A stretch of DNA of 64,000 nucleotides from Buttiauxella brennerae ATCC 51605 (GTDB lineage: Bacteria > Pseudomonadota > Gammaproteobacteria > Enterobacterales > Enterobacteriaceae). Where the stretch lies: contig NZ_LXER01000024.1 in NCBI RefSeq assembly GCF_001654925.1, positions 19,512 through 83,511 of the forward strand, given 5' to 3'. A program made the translations under genes and the position numbers. Position 1 is the stretch's first letter, and the number at the start of each line of letters is the position of its first letter. The notes under the pieces are model-generated. The model saw nothing but the letters and a program-made list of their open reading frames with translations. It made no database searches and was not told where the DNA came from. Shown here piece by piece: positions 44,963 through 54,787 of this stretch.

Positions 44963-47266
44963 TCATACCAACGTCAGTAAAGGCACAGGCTTACCGATGT
45001 GGTATCCCTGCAACCAGTCCACGTTCATTCTTTCAAGGGTCCGTTGAATCTTTTCGTTTTCAACATATTCAGCGACGACCTGCATATTCTTCATTCTTGC
45101 CACATGGCAGAACGACTCAACGATGTAGTGGCTAAGCTCGTTCTCCGCAATTTCACGGATAAAAGAGCCGTCGATTTTCAAAATATCTGCATTAACATCT
45201 CTTAAGCGCGCGTGGCTCGAGAAACCTGTACCGAAGTCATCAATAGCCACCCGGCAACCCAGGCTTTTCAGCGAACGAACGGTATTCTGAGATTGTTCGG
45301 TATCCGAAAGCGCATCAGCTTCGGTAATTTCAAAGATGATGCGATGTGGGTCGACCCCGAACTGCGTAAGCAACAACTGAACGCTATTCACAAAACTTGC
45401 ACGGCACACCGTGACCGGCGCGAGGTTTATCGAAAAACAGTGCTCAGGATGTAACTGCATTGTTTTTAAAGTGTTTTTAATCACCCACAGATCGATATCA
45501 GGTGCCAGACCTGCTTCAGTCGCCACAGGCAGGAAACTGTCCGGGGGAATAAATCGCCCTTCACCATCCTGCATGCGCAGCAGTATTTCGTGATAACGCT
45601 CTTCGCCACGGGTGCTGACAATCGGCTGCGCCATTAAAATGAATGCATCGTTATCCAGGGTTTTCTGCAACACCGTGCGAATTTCAGTACGCCCAACGAT
45701 GTAGTTTTCCATTACGCGGCTGGACTGTGCTTCGAGGTTTTCAGGTTTACCGTTAACAAGCGACAGACCGGACACGATCCCTAGTTTGCCTGTCAGGCTA
45801 TAAACATCGTTAGAGAACTGGGTTGCCCGGCTATATCCCAGTCCGCTTCTAAAGCCAAGCAGCTGATTATCGTGAGAATAACGGAAGGTATTTGCTGACC
45901 GGTACAGGATACTGAGTCGTCCCCAGGTCGGTTGCTCAAGCTTAAGCAACAGGCCATATCCCGCATGGTAGTAAATTTTTTCATTGGCATTCAGTTTTGT
46001 ACGCAGCTGTTCTGCGAGCTTTTTCTGGTAGCGGGCACGGAAGTGCAGACCGTAACGGCGCGAGAACAAGTCAAGATCCGGGACCTGAATCAGGCAAATT
46101 GTAGAATTGGGTGAGGCGTTTACATCCGCCTTTAATGCCCGCAGGTTAGGCATATTTGTCATCGGGTCAGTCAGACCAATATGCAGCAACTGCTCAAAAC
46201 GTAACGTATTGAATCGGGCCAGAACGCCCATAAAAACGATGGTGAGCGTAAAGATGAAAATGGCTGTGGAAACAAAAACTTGATGAAGAATGAAATCATC
46301 ATTCAGAGTGATATAGTTGGCGTTGTTCTTCGCCAGGACAATCATCATGACTGTCCAGACCGGGGCCGTAAAAACATACCCAATACGAACAGCGCTCCAG
46401 AGCATGAGCGGGAAAATCAAAATCAGGCTATAAAAAGTGAACAAGATATTGTTCTGATAAGGAATGTTCAGGCAGACCATCAGGCCAACCAGCAACCCCG
46501 CCCAGACAGCAAAATGGGACAAACGAGCATTTGCTGAAAACTGCGATTTCATCGCCCTGACGCAAGTGAGCCAATACTTCGGGCGGCAAAGCACCCTTAA
46601 TACCGTATAAAACAAAGGTATGCCGGTGACACAACCGTTCATTACACCCTGCACTCGGACCAGTGACTCAGCATTGAAGACATGCCCGGCGACACTCCCC
46701 CAACCGGAGTGACTGTTCGTCAGGATGCAAAGTGCTTCGCTAAACACACTGTTTATCAATGTATTACACGCGCACAGCCACATAATTCTTTTGGTGGTGA
46801 GCTGTATACGGCCAAAACTTGCCGCACTGCGCCAGCCGGTGCTGCGGTAGTAGAGGTAATAGCTGAAAAGGGCTGCAGCCAGATAACCAAACAGTTCAAT
46901 CGCTTCAGATTCCGGATGGAATACCAGAATGTAAGCGGCGAGAAGCGTAAAACCGGGCAGGACCCGGTAACCAAATAACACCAGCAATGCGGTCAGCGAA
47001 GCGAGTTTGAGATCGTAGATAACCAGTATGTGGCCATCAAACACACGATGACTGCTTAGCAATTGCGCCAGTAAATAAAGCAGGCAGGGGAGTATTAATG
47101 GAAAACCCCACCGTTTATTGGTATACGCAGTGCTATTGCTCGCTATAGAGTCCAAGTATTTAACCCGTGTTGTATGCTTCAGGATGCTATTTATGTGGTG
47201 TGGTGAACGTGTTGTTAAATGGGAAAACATTGCAGCAAATCGAATAAAATAAAACAAACGCTGCAA
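44963..47266 (-). CDS. PdeF-like MASE1-GGDEF-EAL c-di-GMP phosphodiesterase
   Basis: Membrane phosphodiesterase resembling E. coli PdeF (YfgF) along its length. About eight hydrophobic segments make a MASE1-type sensor over the first ~350 residues; the GGDEF domain is degenerate (no GGDEF motif); the C-terminal EAL domain is well preserved, with HEILLRM at 559-565 for EAL, IDDFGTGF near 675, LKIDGSFI and VAEYVENE. It should degrade c-di-GMP. The frame opens with a TTG at 47266; the ATG at 47230 is equally plausible and neither has a good RBS. 130 bases upstream of the MCP gene, same strand. Confidence 0.92.
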   Translation of the reverse strand: MQRLFYFIRFAAMFSHLTTRSPHHINSILKHTTRVKYLDSIASNSTAYTNKRWGFPLILPCLLYLLAQLLSSHRVFDGHILVIYDLKLASLTALLVLFGYRVLPGFTLLAAYILVFHPESEAIELFGYLAAALFSYYLYYRSTGWRSAASFGRIQLTTKRIMWLCACNTLINSVFSEALCILTNSHSGWGSVAGHVFNAESLVRVQGVMNGCVTGIPLFYTVLRVLCRPKYWLTCVRAMKSQFSANARLSHFAVWAGLLVGLMVCLNIPYQNNILFTFYSLILIFPLMLWSAVRIGYVFTAPVWTVMMIVLAKNNANYITLNDDFILHQVFVSTAIFIFTLTIVFMGVLARFNTLRFEQLLHIGLTDPMTNMPNLRALKADVNASPNSTICLIQVPDLDLFSRRYGLHFRARYQKKLAEQLRTKLNANEKIYYHAGYGLLLKLEQPTWGRLSILYRSANTFRYSHDNQLLGFRSGLGYSRATQFSNDVYSLTGKLGIVSGLSLVNGKPENLEAQSSRVMENYIVGRTEIRTVLQKTLDNDAFILMAQPIVSTRGEERYHEILLRMQDGEGRFIPPDSFLPVATEAGLAPDIDLWVIKNTLKTMQLHPEHCFSINLAPVTVCRASFVNSVQLLLTQFGVDPHRIIFEITEADALSDTEQSQNTVRSLKSLGCRVAIDDFGTGFSSHARLRDVNADILKIDGSFIREIAENELSHYIVESFCHVARMKNMQVVAEYVENEKIQRTLERMNVDWLQGYHIGKPVPLLTLV

Positions 47267-47688
47267 TTAATTAACATTTGAGCCGATAACAAAGGAATAG
47301 AGACACTTTTTTAAGCCGGCAGGGACACAAACAAGTAATTAACAAGCACTCACAATTCTTTTAATATTTTTGGTGGAAAAATGAAGCGAAATTTCGTGAC
47401 CACTTTCAAAACATTTTTAATTGTATTCATTTTTCGACCAGAAAAGAACAGCCATTTATAGGTAAAAATGGACATTTAATGGCGTTATTTAATATCCATC
47501 AAAACAACAACAAACACACCTAAATAGCTGAAATTAATGAATTTAATATAATAAAGTACTAATAAAAACATGCTTTATAATGTTGATTCGAGGGCGTTGC
47601 CTTATTACTTTCAAGGTCTTTATTTAGTGTGAACCTTAAAGAGAATCAATCCGAATCATCGTTATCGTTTAATCTACATTTATTATGA

Positions 47689-47717
47689 TTGACTTGACTA
47701 CAAGTGTTATCTATAGT
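47689..47717 (+). promoter_or_regulatory. Predicted sigma-70 promoter for the GGDEF-EAL/SBP/lapGD operon
   Basis: TTGACT (47689-47694), 17-bp spacer, TATAGT (47712-47717) in the AT-rich 609-bp gap 47267-47875 between divergent c-di-GMP genes. It would give a leader of ~150 nt. Nothing else is clear in this gap. Confidence 0.6.
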
Positions 47718-47875
47718 CCCGGCGCGTCAATTTACCTTTATATATATTCTCATCAATGATGTTACATAATAGTTCATTATTGTTGACGCAACGTCTGACA
47801 CACTTCATAAAAAACTCACATAAAAGCAACAGCCAGACAATATATAGTAATGAATTAATATCAACTCTTTAATTC

Positions 47876-50107
47876 ATGAGTCATTCGAATTCTTTAGGAA
47901 ACAAACAATCTGTGGCTAAAAATTTTTTCTCGCTTAAACGCGTAAAAGGTTGGCACCATTCTATCGCAGGGAAAATCACCCAGTTTTTGCTGGCGGGTAT
48001 TCTTATCGCGTTTGGTGCAGGTGCATGTGCGGGTTGGGGCCTGATAGACAGCTTTTCGTACCAGCAATGGGTACACCAGGCTGAAGCGAATGCGCAGATA
48101 ATGACTTATATCGTCCGTAACGTTTATACCAATGTCGCCGTAGGAACCAGTTCAACCGGGCAAATTACGCGCATTGTCTCCGAACACAAACTGGGTGACC
48201 CGGACTCCGTCATCCAGACTGGCTACAACCCTGTTGACGTTCTGGCACTGGCGTCAGTGCAAACCCGTAATCCAACATGGCTTTTCCTTTATACGCCAGA
48301 GAAAGGCTTCCAGGGGATTAGCAATAATTCAGAAGCGCCCGAAGCAAAGATCAATTTCAAAGGGCAGCGAGCCACAGACGTTCTGGTTAACTATTACATC
48401 GGCTTTGCATCGATTAATGGCAAAGAATGTTTTGTTAGTGCGGTTCCTATCCTTTCGCCATCCGGCGAAATTCTTGGCAGCTTAATCAGTAGTATTGGTG
48501 ACAAAAGCCAGCTGTATGCGGCTTATGATGCCATGTTGAAGAAAACCCTCGTGATTCTGGCGTTGGTTTTACTGGCCACTCTCGCGCTGGTGACGCTCTT
48601 TATGCGCCGCCTGTTCCGCCCGGTCCCACTGCTGATCAACTCTTTGACCCGTATCGCACACGAACAAACCGACCTCATCACACCGTACTTAGATCAGGAC
48701 GATGAAATCGGCAAGCTGGCATCCGCGATTGAAAAACTCCGTGTCGCCATGGTGGAACGCGATTACCTGCAACGCATGCAGGACATGTCGCAAAAGATGG
48801 AATACATGGCCCACCACGATTCACTGACCGGTTTCCCGAACCGTGCATCCTTCAGCCAGGCGCTGGATAAATGCATCCGGGAAATGAATCAGAATGGCCA
48901 GCTGTTCAACCTGTTGCTCATTGACCTCGATAACTTTAAGCCTGTGAATGATACCTTCGGCCACTCGGCTGGGGATGAAGTGCTTATCGGCGTGGCACAG
49001 CGCTTGTCTTTACTGTTAGGGCCAATGGATTTTGCCGCACGTTTAGGCGGAGATGAGTTCGCGATCCTGCAAAGCGTGAAGTCAGATAATTGCCAGGAAG
49101 CGGCAGCAATGTCGCAAAAAATTGTCCGTGCGCTGAGCATTCCGTTTACCTACGGGACAAATTCATTCGCCATCAGTTGTAGCGTGGGTATTGTCACGGC
49201 ACCTTCGCAGGGCAATAGCGCAACTACGCTTATGATAAATGCCGACCTCGCATTGTATGCCTCGAAACACAGCGGCCGTGGCTGCTACCACTTCTTTGAA
49301 GATGGCATGATGATGAAGCACACCAACAGTGTGTTTGTGAACCAGGAAATCATCAACGGTATTGATAACGATGAGTTCGTGCTGCACTACCAGCCGATTA
49401 TCGATTTGGATGATGAAACGGTTTGTGGCTATGAGTCGCTGATTCGCTGGAACCATCCAACGAAAGGCCTGATATACCCTGATTACTTTATCAATATTGC
49501 TGAAGAGTCTGGCCTGATTATCCGCCTTGGCGAATGGATTATTCGCCAGTCCTGTATGGCGGCAGCCAAATGGCCGGATTACATAAAAGTTGCGGTGAAT
49601 ATCTCAGCCTACCAATTACACAGCCCTGGGCTTATCGATATCATTATTGATGCGCTCAAACAAAGTGGGCTGGCGGCTAACCGCCTGGAAATTGAAGTCA
49701 CTGAATCTGAAAAACTGGATCAGTCTATTGCACTACCGGTATTCCAAAGCATTCGCAAAATGGGGATCTCCATTGCCATGGATGACCTTGGCACAGGGTA
49801 TGCGGCATTGGATTACCTGCTTATTTATCCGTTCACACGCATTAAGATTGCCCGCACGCTGATTATGAAACTGGAACAAGAGAGCGCCAGCCAATACCTG
49901 GTGGTGATGCTGATTCAGTTTGCTCAGAAATATGGCATGAGTGTCACAGCAGAAGGTGTTGAAACCAAACAACAGCGCACGATTTTACGGCGTATCTCCT
50001 GCCAGAATGTGCAAGGTTTTTATTACAGCCGCCCATTACCAGAGAAAGATCTTGAGCCGACCTTTGGCAATAAAGTCATTGATGGGGTAGTGTGTAATGC
50101 CGAGTAA
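47876..50107 (+). CDS. Membrane GGDEF-EAL protein with periplasmic sensor
   Basis: 743 residues. TM1 ~34-56, periplasmic domain ~57-220, TM2 ~223-243, HAMP ~244-300, GGDEF ~310-475 and EAL ~485-735. GGDEF is intact at 391-395 but the I-site is GPMD (382-385), without the arginine. The EAL motif is E520-S-L, which family members tolerate; VAVNIS, EVTES, MDDLGTGY and TAEGVET follow, though KIDRSF has become KIARTL. Which activity dominates cannot be told. It leads a five-gene operon and overlaps the first binding-protein gene by 11 bases, an arrangement like NspS-MbaA of Vibrio cholerae. The SD is weak. Confidence 0.9.
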   Translation: MSHSNSLGNKQSVAKNFFSLKRVKGWHHSIAGKITQFLLAGILIAFGAGACAGWGLIDSFSYQQWVHQAEANAQIMTYIVRNVYTNVAVGTSSTGQITRIVSEHKLGDPDSVIQTGYNPVDVLALASVQTRNPTWLFLYTPEKGFQGISNNSEAPEAKINFKGQRATDVLVNYYIGFASINGKECFVSAVPILSPSGEILGSLISSIGDKSQLYAAYDAMLKKTLVILALVLLATLALVTLFMRRLFRPVPLLINSLTRIAHEQTDLITPYLDQDDEIGKLASAIEKLRVAMVERDYLQRMQDMSQKMEYMAHHDSLTGFPNRASFSQALDKCIREMNQNGQLFNLLLIDLDNFKPVNDTFGHSAGDEVLIGVAQRLSLLLGPMDFAARLGGDEFAILQSVKSDNCQEAAAMSQKIVRALSIPFTYGTNSFAISCSVGIVTAPSQGNSATTLMINADLALYASKHSGRGCYHFFEDGMMMKHTNSVFVNQEIINGIDNDEFVLHYQPIIDLDDETVCGYESLIRWNHPTKGLIYPDYFINIAEESGLIIRLGEWIIRQSCMAAAKWPDYIKVAVNISAYQLHSPGLIDIIIDALKQSGLAANRLEIEVTESEKLDQSIALPVFQSIRKMGISIAMDDLGTGYAALDYLLIYPFTRIKIARTLIMKLEQESASQYLVVMLIQFAQKYGMSVTAEGVETKQQRTILRRISCQNVQGFYYSRPLPEKDLEPTFGNKVIDGVVCNAE

Positions 50108-51014
50108 ACCTATGTTTTTAAGGGCAGCATTGATAACCATCTCGCTTTTCTTACTGAGCAACCCGCTGTGCCATGCACACGGGTTACACAGTAAGAAGAC
50201 CCTTGAAAAGATAGCTGAAACAAAGACCATTACCCTGGGCTACCAGGACGATGCGTTTCCATTTTCATATACCGACGGGCCGCAACCCGTCGGATATTCC
50301 ATCGACATTTGCAATAAAGTCGTTGATGCGATTAAAGTTAAATTGAAGATAAAAGATCTCAAAGTACGCTGGGTAAGAAGCAGCACGGCATCACAGTTTG
50401 TTTTTATTAAAAACCATGTCACCGATATCATGTGCATTCCCGCTTTTTATTCCGAAGCACGGCACCAGAAAGCTGAATTCTCCCTTCCCTACTTCTTCTC
50501 GAGAACGCGCTTCATCACGCGCAGAAATAATCATACCGATACCATCGAAGATTTAGCCGGGCACAGCGTGTTAGTTAAGAGCGGGACAATCTATGTTGAT
50601 CAGCTCCATAATATTAACAAAGCAAACGACCTGAATTTAAATATAGAACTGGATAACAATAACCGGGCTGCTTTTGAAGAAGTTCGCAGTGGTGAACTAC
50701 CTGCTTTAGTTTCAAGCTCCGTTATTCTGAAAGGCATGGTCGCCTTATCGCCACAACCTGAAGAGTTTGAAATATCGGATGAAGCGTTAAGCCCACCGGT
50801 CCCTGCCGGGCTATTAATTTCGCTTGAAGACCCGGAGTTCAAAAACTTCCTTGATGTGACAATGCTGACATTCTTCTCGAGCAAAGACTTCCTGACGCTG
50901 TATCAGCGTTGGTTCGAGATGCCGATCCCTCCGAAAGCAATTAATCTCAATATTCCGATGTCGGCGGAGCTCAAAGCGCTCATCAATTCAACATCTACTA
51001 CTTATGCGTACTAA
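50097..51014 (+). CDS. Periplasmic amino-acid-type binding protein 1
   Basis: 305 residues, SBP family 3. The signal peptide ends near residue 27 (LLSNPLCHA). Mature protein: ITLGYQDDAFPFSYTDGPQP at the first ligand loop, GYSIDICNKVVDAI, then FIKNHVTDIMCIPAFYSEAR, where typical family members have LxSGKxDxDCGxxTxTPER; several ligand residues therefore differ. No permease or ATPase gene is near, so transport is unlikely to be its main role. It starts inside the GGDEF-EAL gene and overlaps the next gene by 11 bases. Confidence 0.88.
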   Translation: MPSKPMFLRAALITISLFLLSNPLCHAHGLHSKKTLEKIAETKTITLGYQDDAFPFSYTDGPQPVGYSIDICNKVVDAIKVKLKIKDLKVRWVRSSTASQFVFIKNHVTDIMCIPAFYSEARHQKAEFSLPYFFSRTRFITRRNNHTDTIEDLAGHSVLVKSGTIYVDQLHNINKANDLNLNIELDNNNRAAFEEVRSGELPALVSSSVILKGMVALSPQPEEFEISDEALSPPVPAGLLISLEDPEFKNFLDVTMLTFFSSKDFLTLYQRWFEMPIPPKAINLNIPMSAELKALINSTSTTYAY

Positions 51015-51876
51015 AATGAAAAAGTCATTTATCCACAAGCACCTACGCGTGCTCAGAATATTGACCTTGCTACCCTTAATTTTGGTATCCCACTTTATTT
51101 CAGCAGAACCCGCGTCGGCAACGCTTGAACATATCAAATCAAGCGGCACGCTAAACATGGGTTATCGCCAACTGGCACCGTTTTCCTTCCAGGGCGAAGA
51201 CGGAAAAGTCAGCGGCTATACCATTACATTATGCAATATGGTTGCTGATGAGTTGCGCCATATGCTGAGTTTAAAGAACCTGTCCATTCACTATATCCCG
51301 ACTATTTTTACCGAGCGTGTTGCTTCGTTAAACAGCGGAAAAATAGACCTGGACTGTAGCGTCAACACTGACGCACCGGAACGAAAAGGCAGCGTCTCTT
51401 TTTCAAAAGACTATTTCACGGCCAACATGCGCATCATTTCACTGCGCAATAATAATATTAAGACTCTTGAAGATTTACGAGGGCGTACCGTGAGCATTCC
51501 ACGGGGTTCTAAAGATTTGTTAGAATTTAATAGAGTGAACCGTGAGAAACATCTGAGCATCTCCATTGTGACTTCTGATACTGTGGAAGATGCGTTCAAT
51601 ATGATGGCTCAGCGCCGTACCGCCGCGTTCATTATCGACGATATTCTGGCTTATCCTTACATCAACCAAAGCGAGCACCCAGAAGACTTCACGGTTTCGA
51701 AGGATGTTGTGGGTGAAAAGATGAAATATGCCATTATGATGCGCAAGCAGGACCCGGTGTTTGTTGCTTTTGTCAATAAAACGCTAACCCGTATCTTTGA
51801 GTCACCACTTAATGATCAGTTGAGCAATAAGTGGCTGACACAGAAAGTGGTCGCTAAAAACACCCATAAAAACTAA
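51004..51876 (+). CDS. Periplasmic amino-acid-type binding protein 2
   Basis: 290 residues, SBP family 3, closer to glutamate/aspartate-binding GltI than protein 1. Signal peptide up to ~residue 37 (LILVSHFISA). The ligand-site signature is well kept: LNMGYRQLAPFSFQGEDGKV, VASLNSGKIDLDCSVNTDAP followed by ERKG, and GSKDLLEF. ATGs at 51004 and 51016 are both possible. Like its neighbour it has no transport partners here. Together they suggest paired sensing of one or two ligands. 29 bases separate it from lapG. Confidence 0.9.
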   Translation: MRTKMKKSFIHKHLRVLRILTLLPLILVSHFISAEPASATLEHIKSSGTLNMGYRQLAPFSFQGEDGKVSGYTITLCNMVADELRHMLSLKNLSIHYIPTIFTERVASLNSGKIDLDCSVNTDAPERKGSVSFSKDYFTANMRIISLRNNNIKTLEDLRGRTVSIPRGSKDLLEFNRVNREKHLSISIVTSDTVEDAFNMMAQRRTAAFIIDDILAYPYINQSEHPEDFTVSKDVVGEKMKYAIMMRKQDPVFVAFVNKTLTRIFESPLNDQLSNKWLTQKVVAKNTHKN

Positions 51877-51905
51877 ACATTAAACGCCTCTATGCGGACG
51901 TGTAA

Positions 51906-52604
51906 TTGAAACCAGTCAGGCACTTTTTACGCATCAGATTATATACGCCGCTCATATTTGCTGGTGTGCTGTTGTTATTATTGGCGGTCAGTTCGTTACA
52001 CGCAGCATGGGATTTTGCCACCATTGTGCAGCGAACGGATCAACTGTATGGCCCCGCAAGTCCCGAAGCAGTACAACGCATTGCAGACTGGCAGCAGTTG
52101 CTGATCGAGCAGCGTACAAAAAACGAACGTGAACAATTAAATGTAGTAAATCACTTTTTTAACCAAAAGCTGCATTATCGCGAAGATACGGATATCTGGA
52201 ATTCGATTGATTACTGGGCAACACCAATGGAGTCATTGCGAAAAGGGGAAGCGGATTGTGAAGATTACGCAATCGCTAAATATTTCACATTACGTCATTT
52301 AGGTGTTTCAGGAGAAAAACTCCGGATTACCTACGTTAAAGCCATACGGCTCAATCGAGCCCATATGGTATTAACCTGGTATGAAACACCCGATGCTATT
52401 CCCGTCGTACTCGATAGTCTGACGGATAATATTCAGCCCGCAACACAACGCTCCGATTTATTACCGGTTTATTCCTTTAATGATAACGGGCTTTGGTTAC
52501 CAGGCAGTCAGAATAATAAACGTGTCGGGGATAGTAAGCACCTTTCTCGCTGGCAAGATGTGTTGAAAAAAATGCGGGAAGAGGGTTTCCCGATTGATGA
52601 ATAG
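51906..52604 (+). CDS. lapG: LapG periplasmic cysteine protease
   Basis: Transglutaminase-like protease that cuts Lap-type adhesins near their N-terminus and frees them from the cell. 232 residues with a TTG start at 51906, GGAC a few bases ahead; no in-frame ATG exists before residue 108. Signal peptide to ~residue 33 (VSSLHA). Catalytic triad C118 (GEADCEDYA), H153 (NRAHMVLTWY) and D170 (VVLDSLTDNI). The D117, E119 and D120 around the cysteine match the calcium site of the family. lapD follows after 9 bases. Confidence 0.94.
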   Translation: MKPVRHFLRIRLYTPLIFAGVLLLLLAVSSLHAAWDFATIVQRTDQLYGPASPEAVQRIADWQQLLIEQRTKNEREQLNVVNHFFNQKLHYREDTDIWNSIDYWATPMESLRKGEADCEDYAIAKYFTLRHLGVSGEKLRITYVKAIRLNRAHMVLTWYETPDAIPVVLDSLTDNIQPATQRSDLLPVYSFNDNGLWLPGSQNNKRVGDSKHLSRWQDVLKKMREEGFPIDE

Positions 52605-52613
52605 GATAAGCCT

Positions 52614-54554
52614 GTGTCTCTTTTCAAACAGCTTCTTATAGCTATCTTTCTTTTTATGCTGATTATCTTCAGCGGCAGTTTTATTGTTAATCTCGAAAGT
52701 TCACGAGAGCAATACAATAACCAGTTACTTTCGCACGCACAGGATGCCGCAACGGCCCTGGGCCTGTCGCTGACGCCACACGTTGACGATCCGGCGATGA
52801 TTGAGCTTATGGTCAGCTCGATTTTCGATAGTGGTTACTACGATGCAATCCGCGTGATTGACCAGAACAACGGTAAGATCATTCTCGAACGCACTGCGTC
52901 AACGACGATTCCTGATGTGCCACGCTGGTTTGTCGCGCTGGTGAATGTCTCCCCGCAAGCCGCAGAAGCCACCATTATGCGTGGCTGGCAACAGGCCGCA
53001 CGTGTGGAAGTGGTCAGCAACCCGGTGTTTGCGATTACGCGTTTGTGGCAAAGCACTCTGGCAAACCTGCTGTGGATGTTTGCGTGTAGCGTGGTGTGTA
53101 TTCTCGCCGGTGCCGCACTGTTACGCCGCCAGTTACGCCCGCTCAATTACATGGTGAAGCAATCACAAGCCATTACACGCCGCGAATACCTGACGCAACT
53201 CGACTTACCGAAGACGCCGGAACTGCGCCGTGTGGTTGAAGCCATGAACCTGATGGTCACCAAACTTAAATCATTGTTTGAAGACCAGGCTGAACACAGT
53301 GAACGCCTGCACAATGAAGCCTATATCGACAGCCAGACAGGTATTGCTAACCGCCGTGCTTTCGATATGCAGATGCAAACACGTTTAAGCGACGAAGAAA
53401 CCGCACCAGGATATTTACTGTTACTGCGTATTCAGGATCTGGGCGGCTTGAACCAACGTTTTGGCGGCCCGCATACTGACAACTTGCTCAAACATGTTGC
53501 CGATATGATGAATGTGGTGAGAAACCAATACGCCGGCTCAGACAGTATTCTTGCGCGTATCCGTGGTGGTGAATTCGCCCTGCTCTGCCCTGGCGTGACA
53601 CATAATGAAATGCTGAATTTGCAGAACTCGCTCAATCAGCAGCTTGCCGCATTCTATGCCACCGGTATGTCTGACATGAACCCTGTCGCACATACCGGAA
53701 TGGTGCCGTTTAGCTACGGCGATTCAGCGCAGTCGCTGATTGTTCAGGCTGACCGCGCGCTGACGGAATCAGAAACGCATACCACGCATCAGACTAATTT
53801 CCTGCCAGTGGTACAAACTGAAGCCGCCCTGGAAGACCAACACCTGTGGTTTACTCGCCTTGAAAACGCGTTGAGTAAAGAGCAGTTCCAGTTATTCTTC
53901 CAGCCGGTTGTCGATTGTAAAAATACGCAGAATGTTATTCATTACAAAGTGTTGTCGCGCATCGTGGATGAAAACGGCAACAGCATTACCGCCGGCCGCT
54001 TCCTGCCATGGATTCACCGCTTTGGATGGAGCCAACGTCTTGACCAGGTGATGTTGAGCCTGACGCTGAAACAGTTGAAAAGCTACCCAGGCTATCTGGC
54101 GCTCAGCTTGTCCGGGAATTCACTGGCGAATGATACGAGCATCAAACAGCTTCTCAGCCCACTGAAGCAAAGCCCACAGCTTGCCAACCGTTTAATTGTG
54201 GAGCTGGATGAAAACCAGTTGCCGGAACCAGAGCAGATGGAAGTGTTTATCAAATCGCTCAACCAGTTTGGCTGTGGCCTGGGTCTGCAACACTTCGGTA
54301 GTCGCTTCGATATGATTGGCCACCTGTCACAATGGGGCCTGGCTTATCTGAAAATCGACTCCAGCTATATCCGCCATATTGATATTGAAAACGATAAACG
54401 CTTGTTTATTGATGTGTTGCACAGCGCAACCCACAACATTGATTTGCCATTGATTGCCGAGCGCGTAGAAACCGAAGGTGAACTGCGAGTGCTGCAAGAG
54501 GTGGGGATTTATGGGGCGATGGGGCAGTTGTTGGGCGAACCCGCACCATTCTAA
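52614..54554 (+). CDS. lapD: LapD c-di-GMP receptor of the adhesin-release system
   Basis: 646-residue inner-membrane receptor that binds c-di-GMP in the cytoplasm and holds LapG in the periplasm, so keeping the adhesin on the surface. GTG start at 52614 with AGGATAA ahead. TM1 ~7-25, periplasmic domain ~26-145 with W125 in MRGWQQ, the tryptophan that engages LapG in Pseudomonas, TM2 ~148-170, HAMP ~171-225. GGDEF is degenerate (RGGEF, 317-321) and EAL is KVL (445-447), so it is a receptor and not an enzyme. It converges on the adhesin genes. Confidence 0.95.
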   Translation: MSLFKQLLIAIFLFMLIIFSGSFIVNLESSREQYNNQLLSHAQDAATALGLSLTPHVDDPAMIELMVSSIFDSGYYDAIRVIDQNNGKIILERTASTTIPDVPRWFVALVNVSPQAAEATIMRGWQQAARVEVVSNPVFAITRLWQSTLANLLWMFACSVVCILAGAALLRRQLRPLNYMVKQSQAITRREYLTQLDLPKTPELRRVVEAMNLMVTKLKSLFEDQAEHSERLHNEAYIDSQTGIANRRAFDMQMQTRLSDEETAPGYLLLLRIQDLGGLNQRFGGPHTDNLLKHVADMMNVVRNQYAGSDSILARIRGGEFALLCPGVTHNEMLNLQNSLNQQLAAFYATGMSDMNPVAHTGMVPFSYGDSAQSLIVQADRALTESETHTTHQTNFLPVVQTEAALEDQHLWFTRLENALSKEQFQLFFQPVVDCKNTQNVIHYKVLSRIVDENGNSITAGRFLPWIHRFGWSQRLDQVMLSLTLKQLKSYPGYLALSLSGNSLANDTSIKQLLSPLKQSPQLANRLIVELDENQLPEPEQMEVFIKSLNQFGCGLGLQHFGSRFDMIGHLSQWGLAYLKIDSSYIRHIDIENDKRLFIDVLHSATHNIDLPLIAERVETEGELRVLQEVGIYGAMGQLLGEPAPF

Positions 54555-54556
54555 TT

Positions 54557-54756
54557 ATACCCATCATATTTCAAGCTGCCTCTGCGTTGGCTGCAATCAC
54601 AAACCCCAGTCACTTACTTCAGTAAGCTCCTGGGGATTATGCGGCCCATCCATGGGCCTTACCCCTTTGGGGACGCTGCAAGCAGCGTTCAAATTTGTTC
54701 CAGACAAATTTGTTGCTCTCTTGCCGCCTTGATGCAACTCGAACTATTTAGGGTAT
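54557..54756. repeat. Dispersed palindromic repeat, copy D (expanded)
   Basis: Bounded by ATACCCATCATATTTCAAG and GAACTATTTAGGGTAT like copy B, but ~80 bp longer. The extra part holds nested palindromes GGCCCATCCATGGGCC, ACGCTGCAAGCAGCGT and CAAATTTGTTCCAGACAAAT. It fills the lapD/adhesin convergent gap and may serve as a terminator region. Confidence 0.75.
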
Positions 54757-54787
54757 ATCGTTAATTTAAAAAACAAAAATCAGGGGA

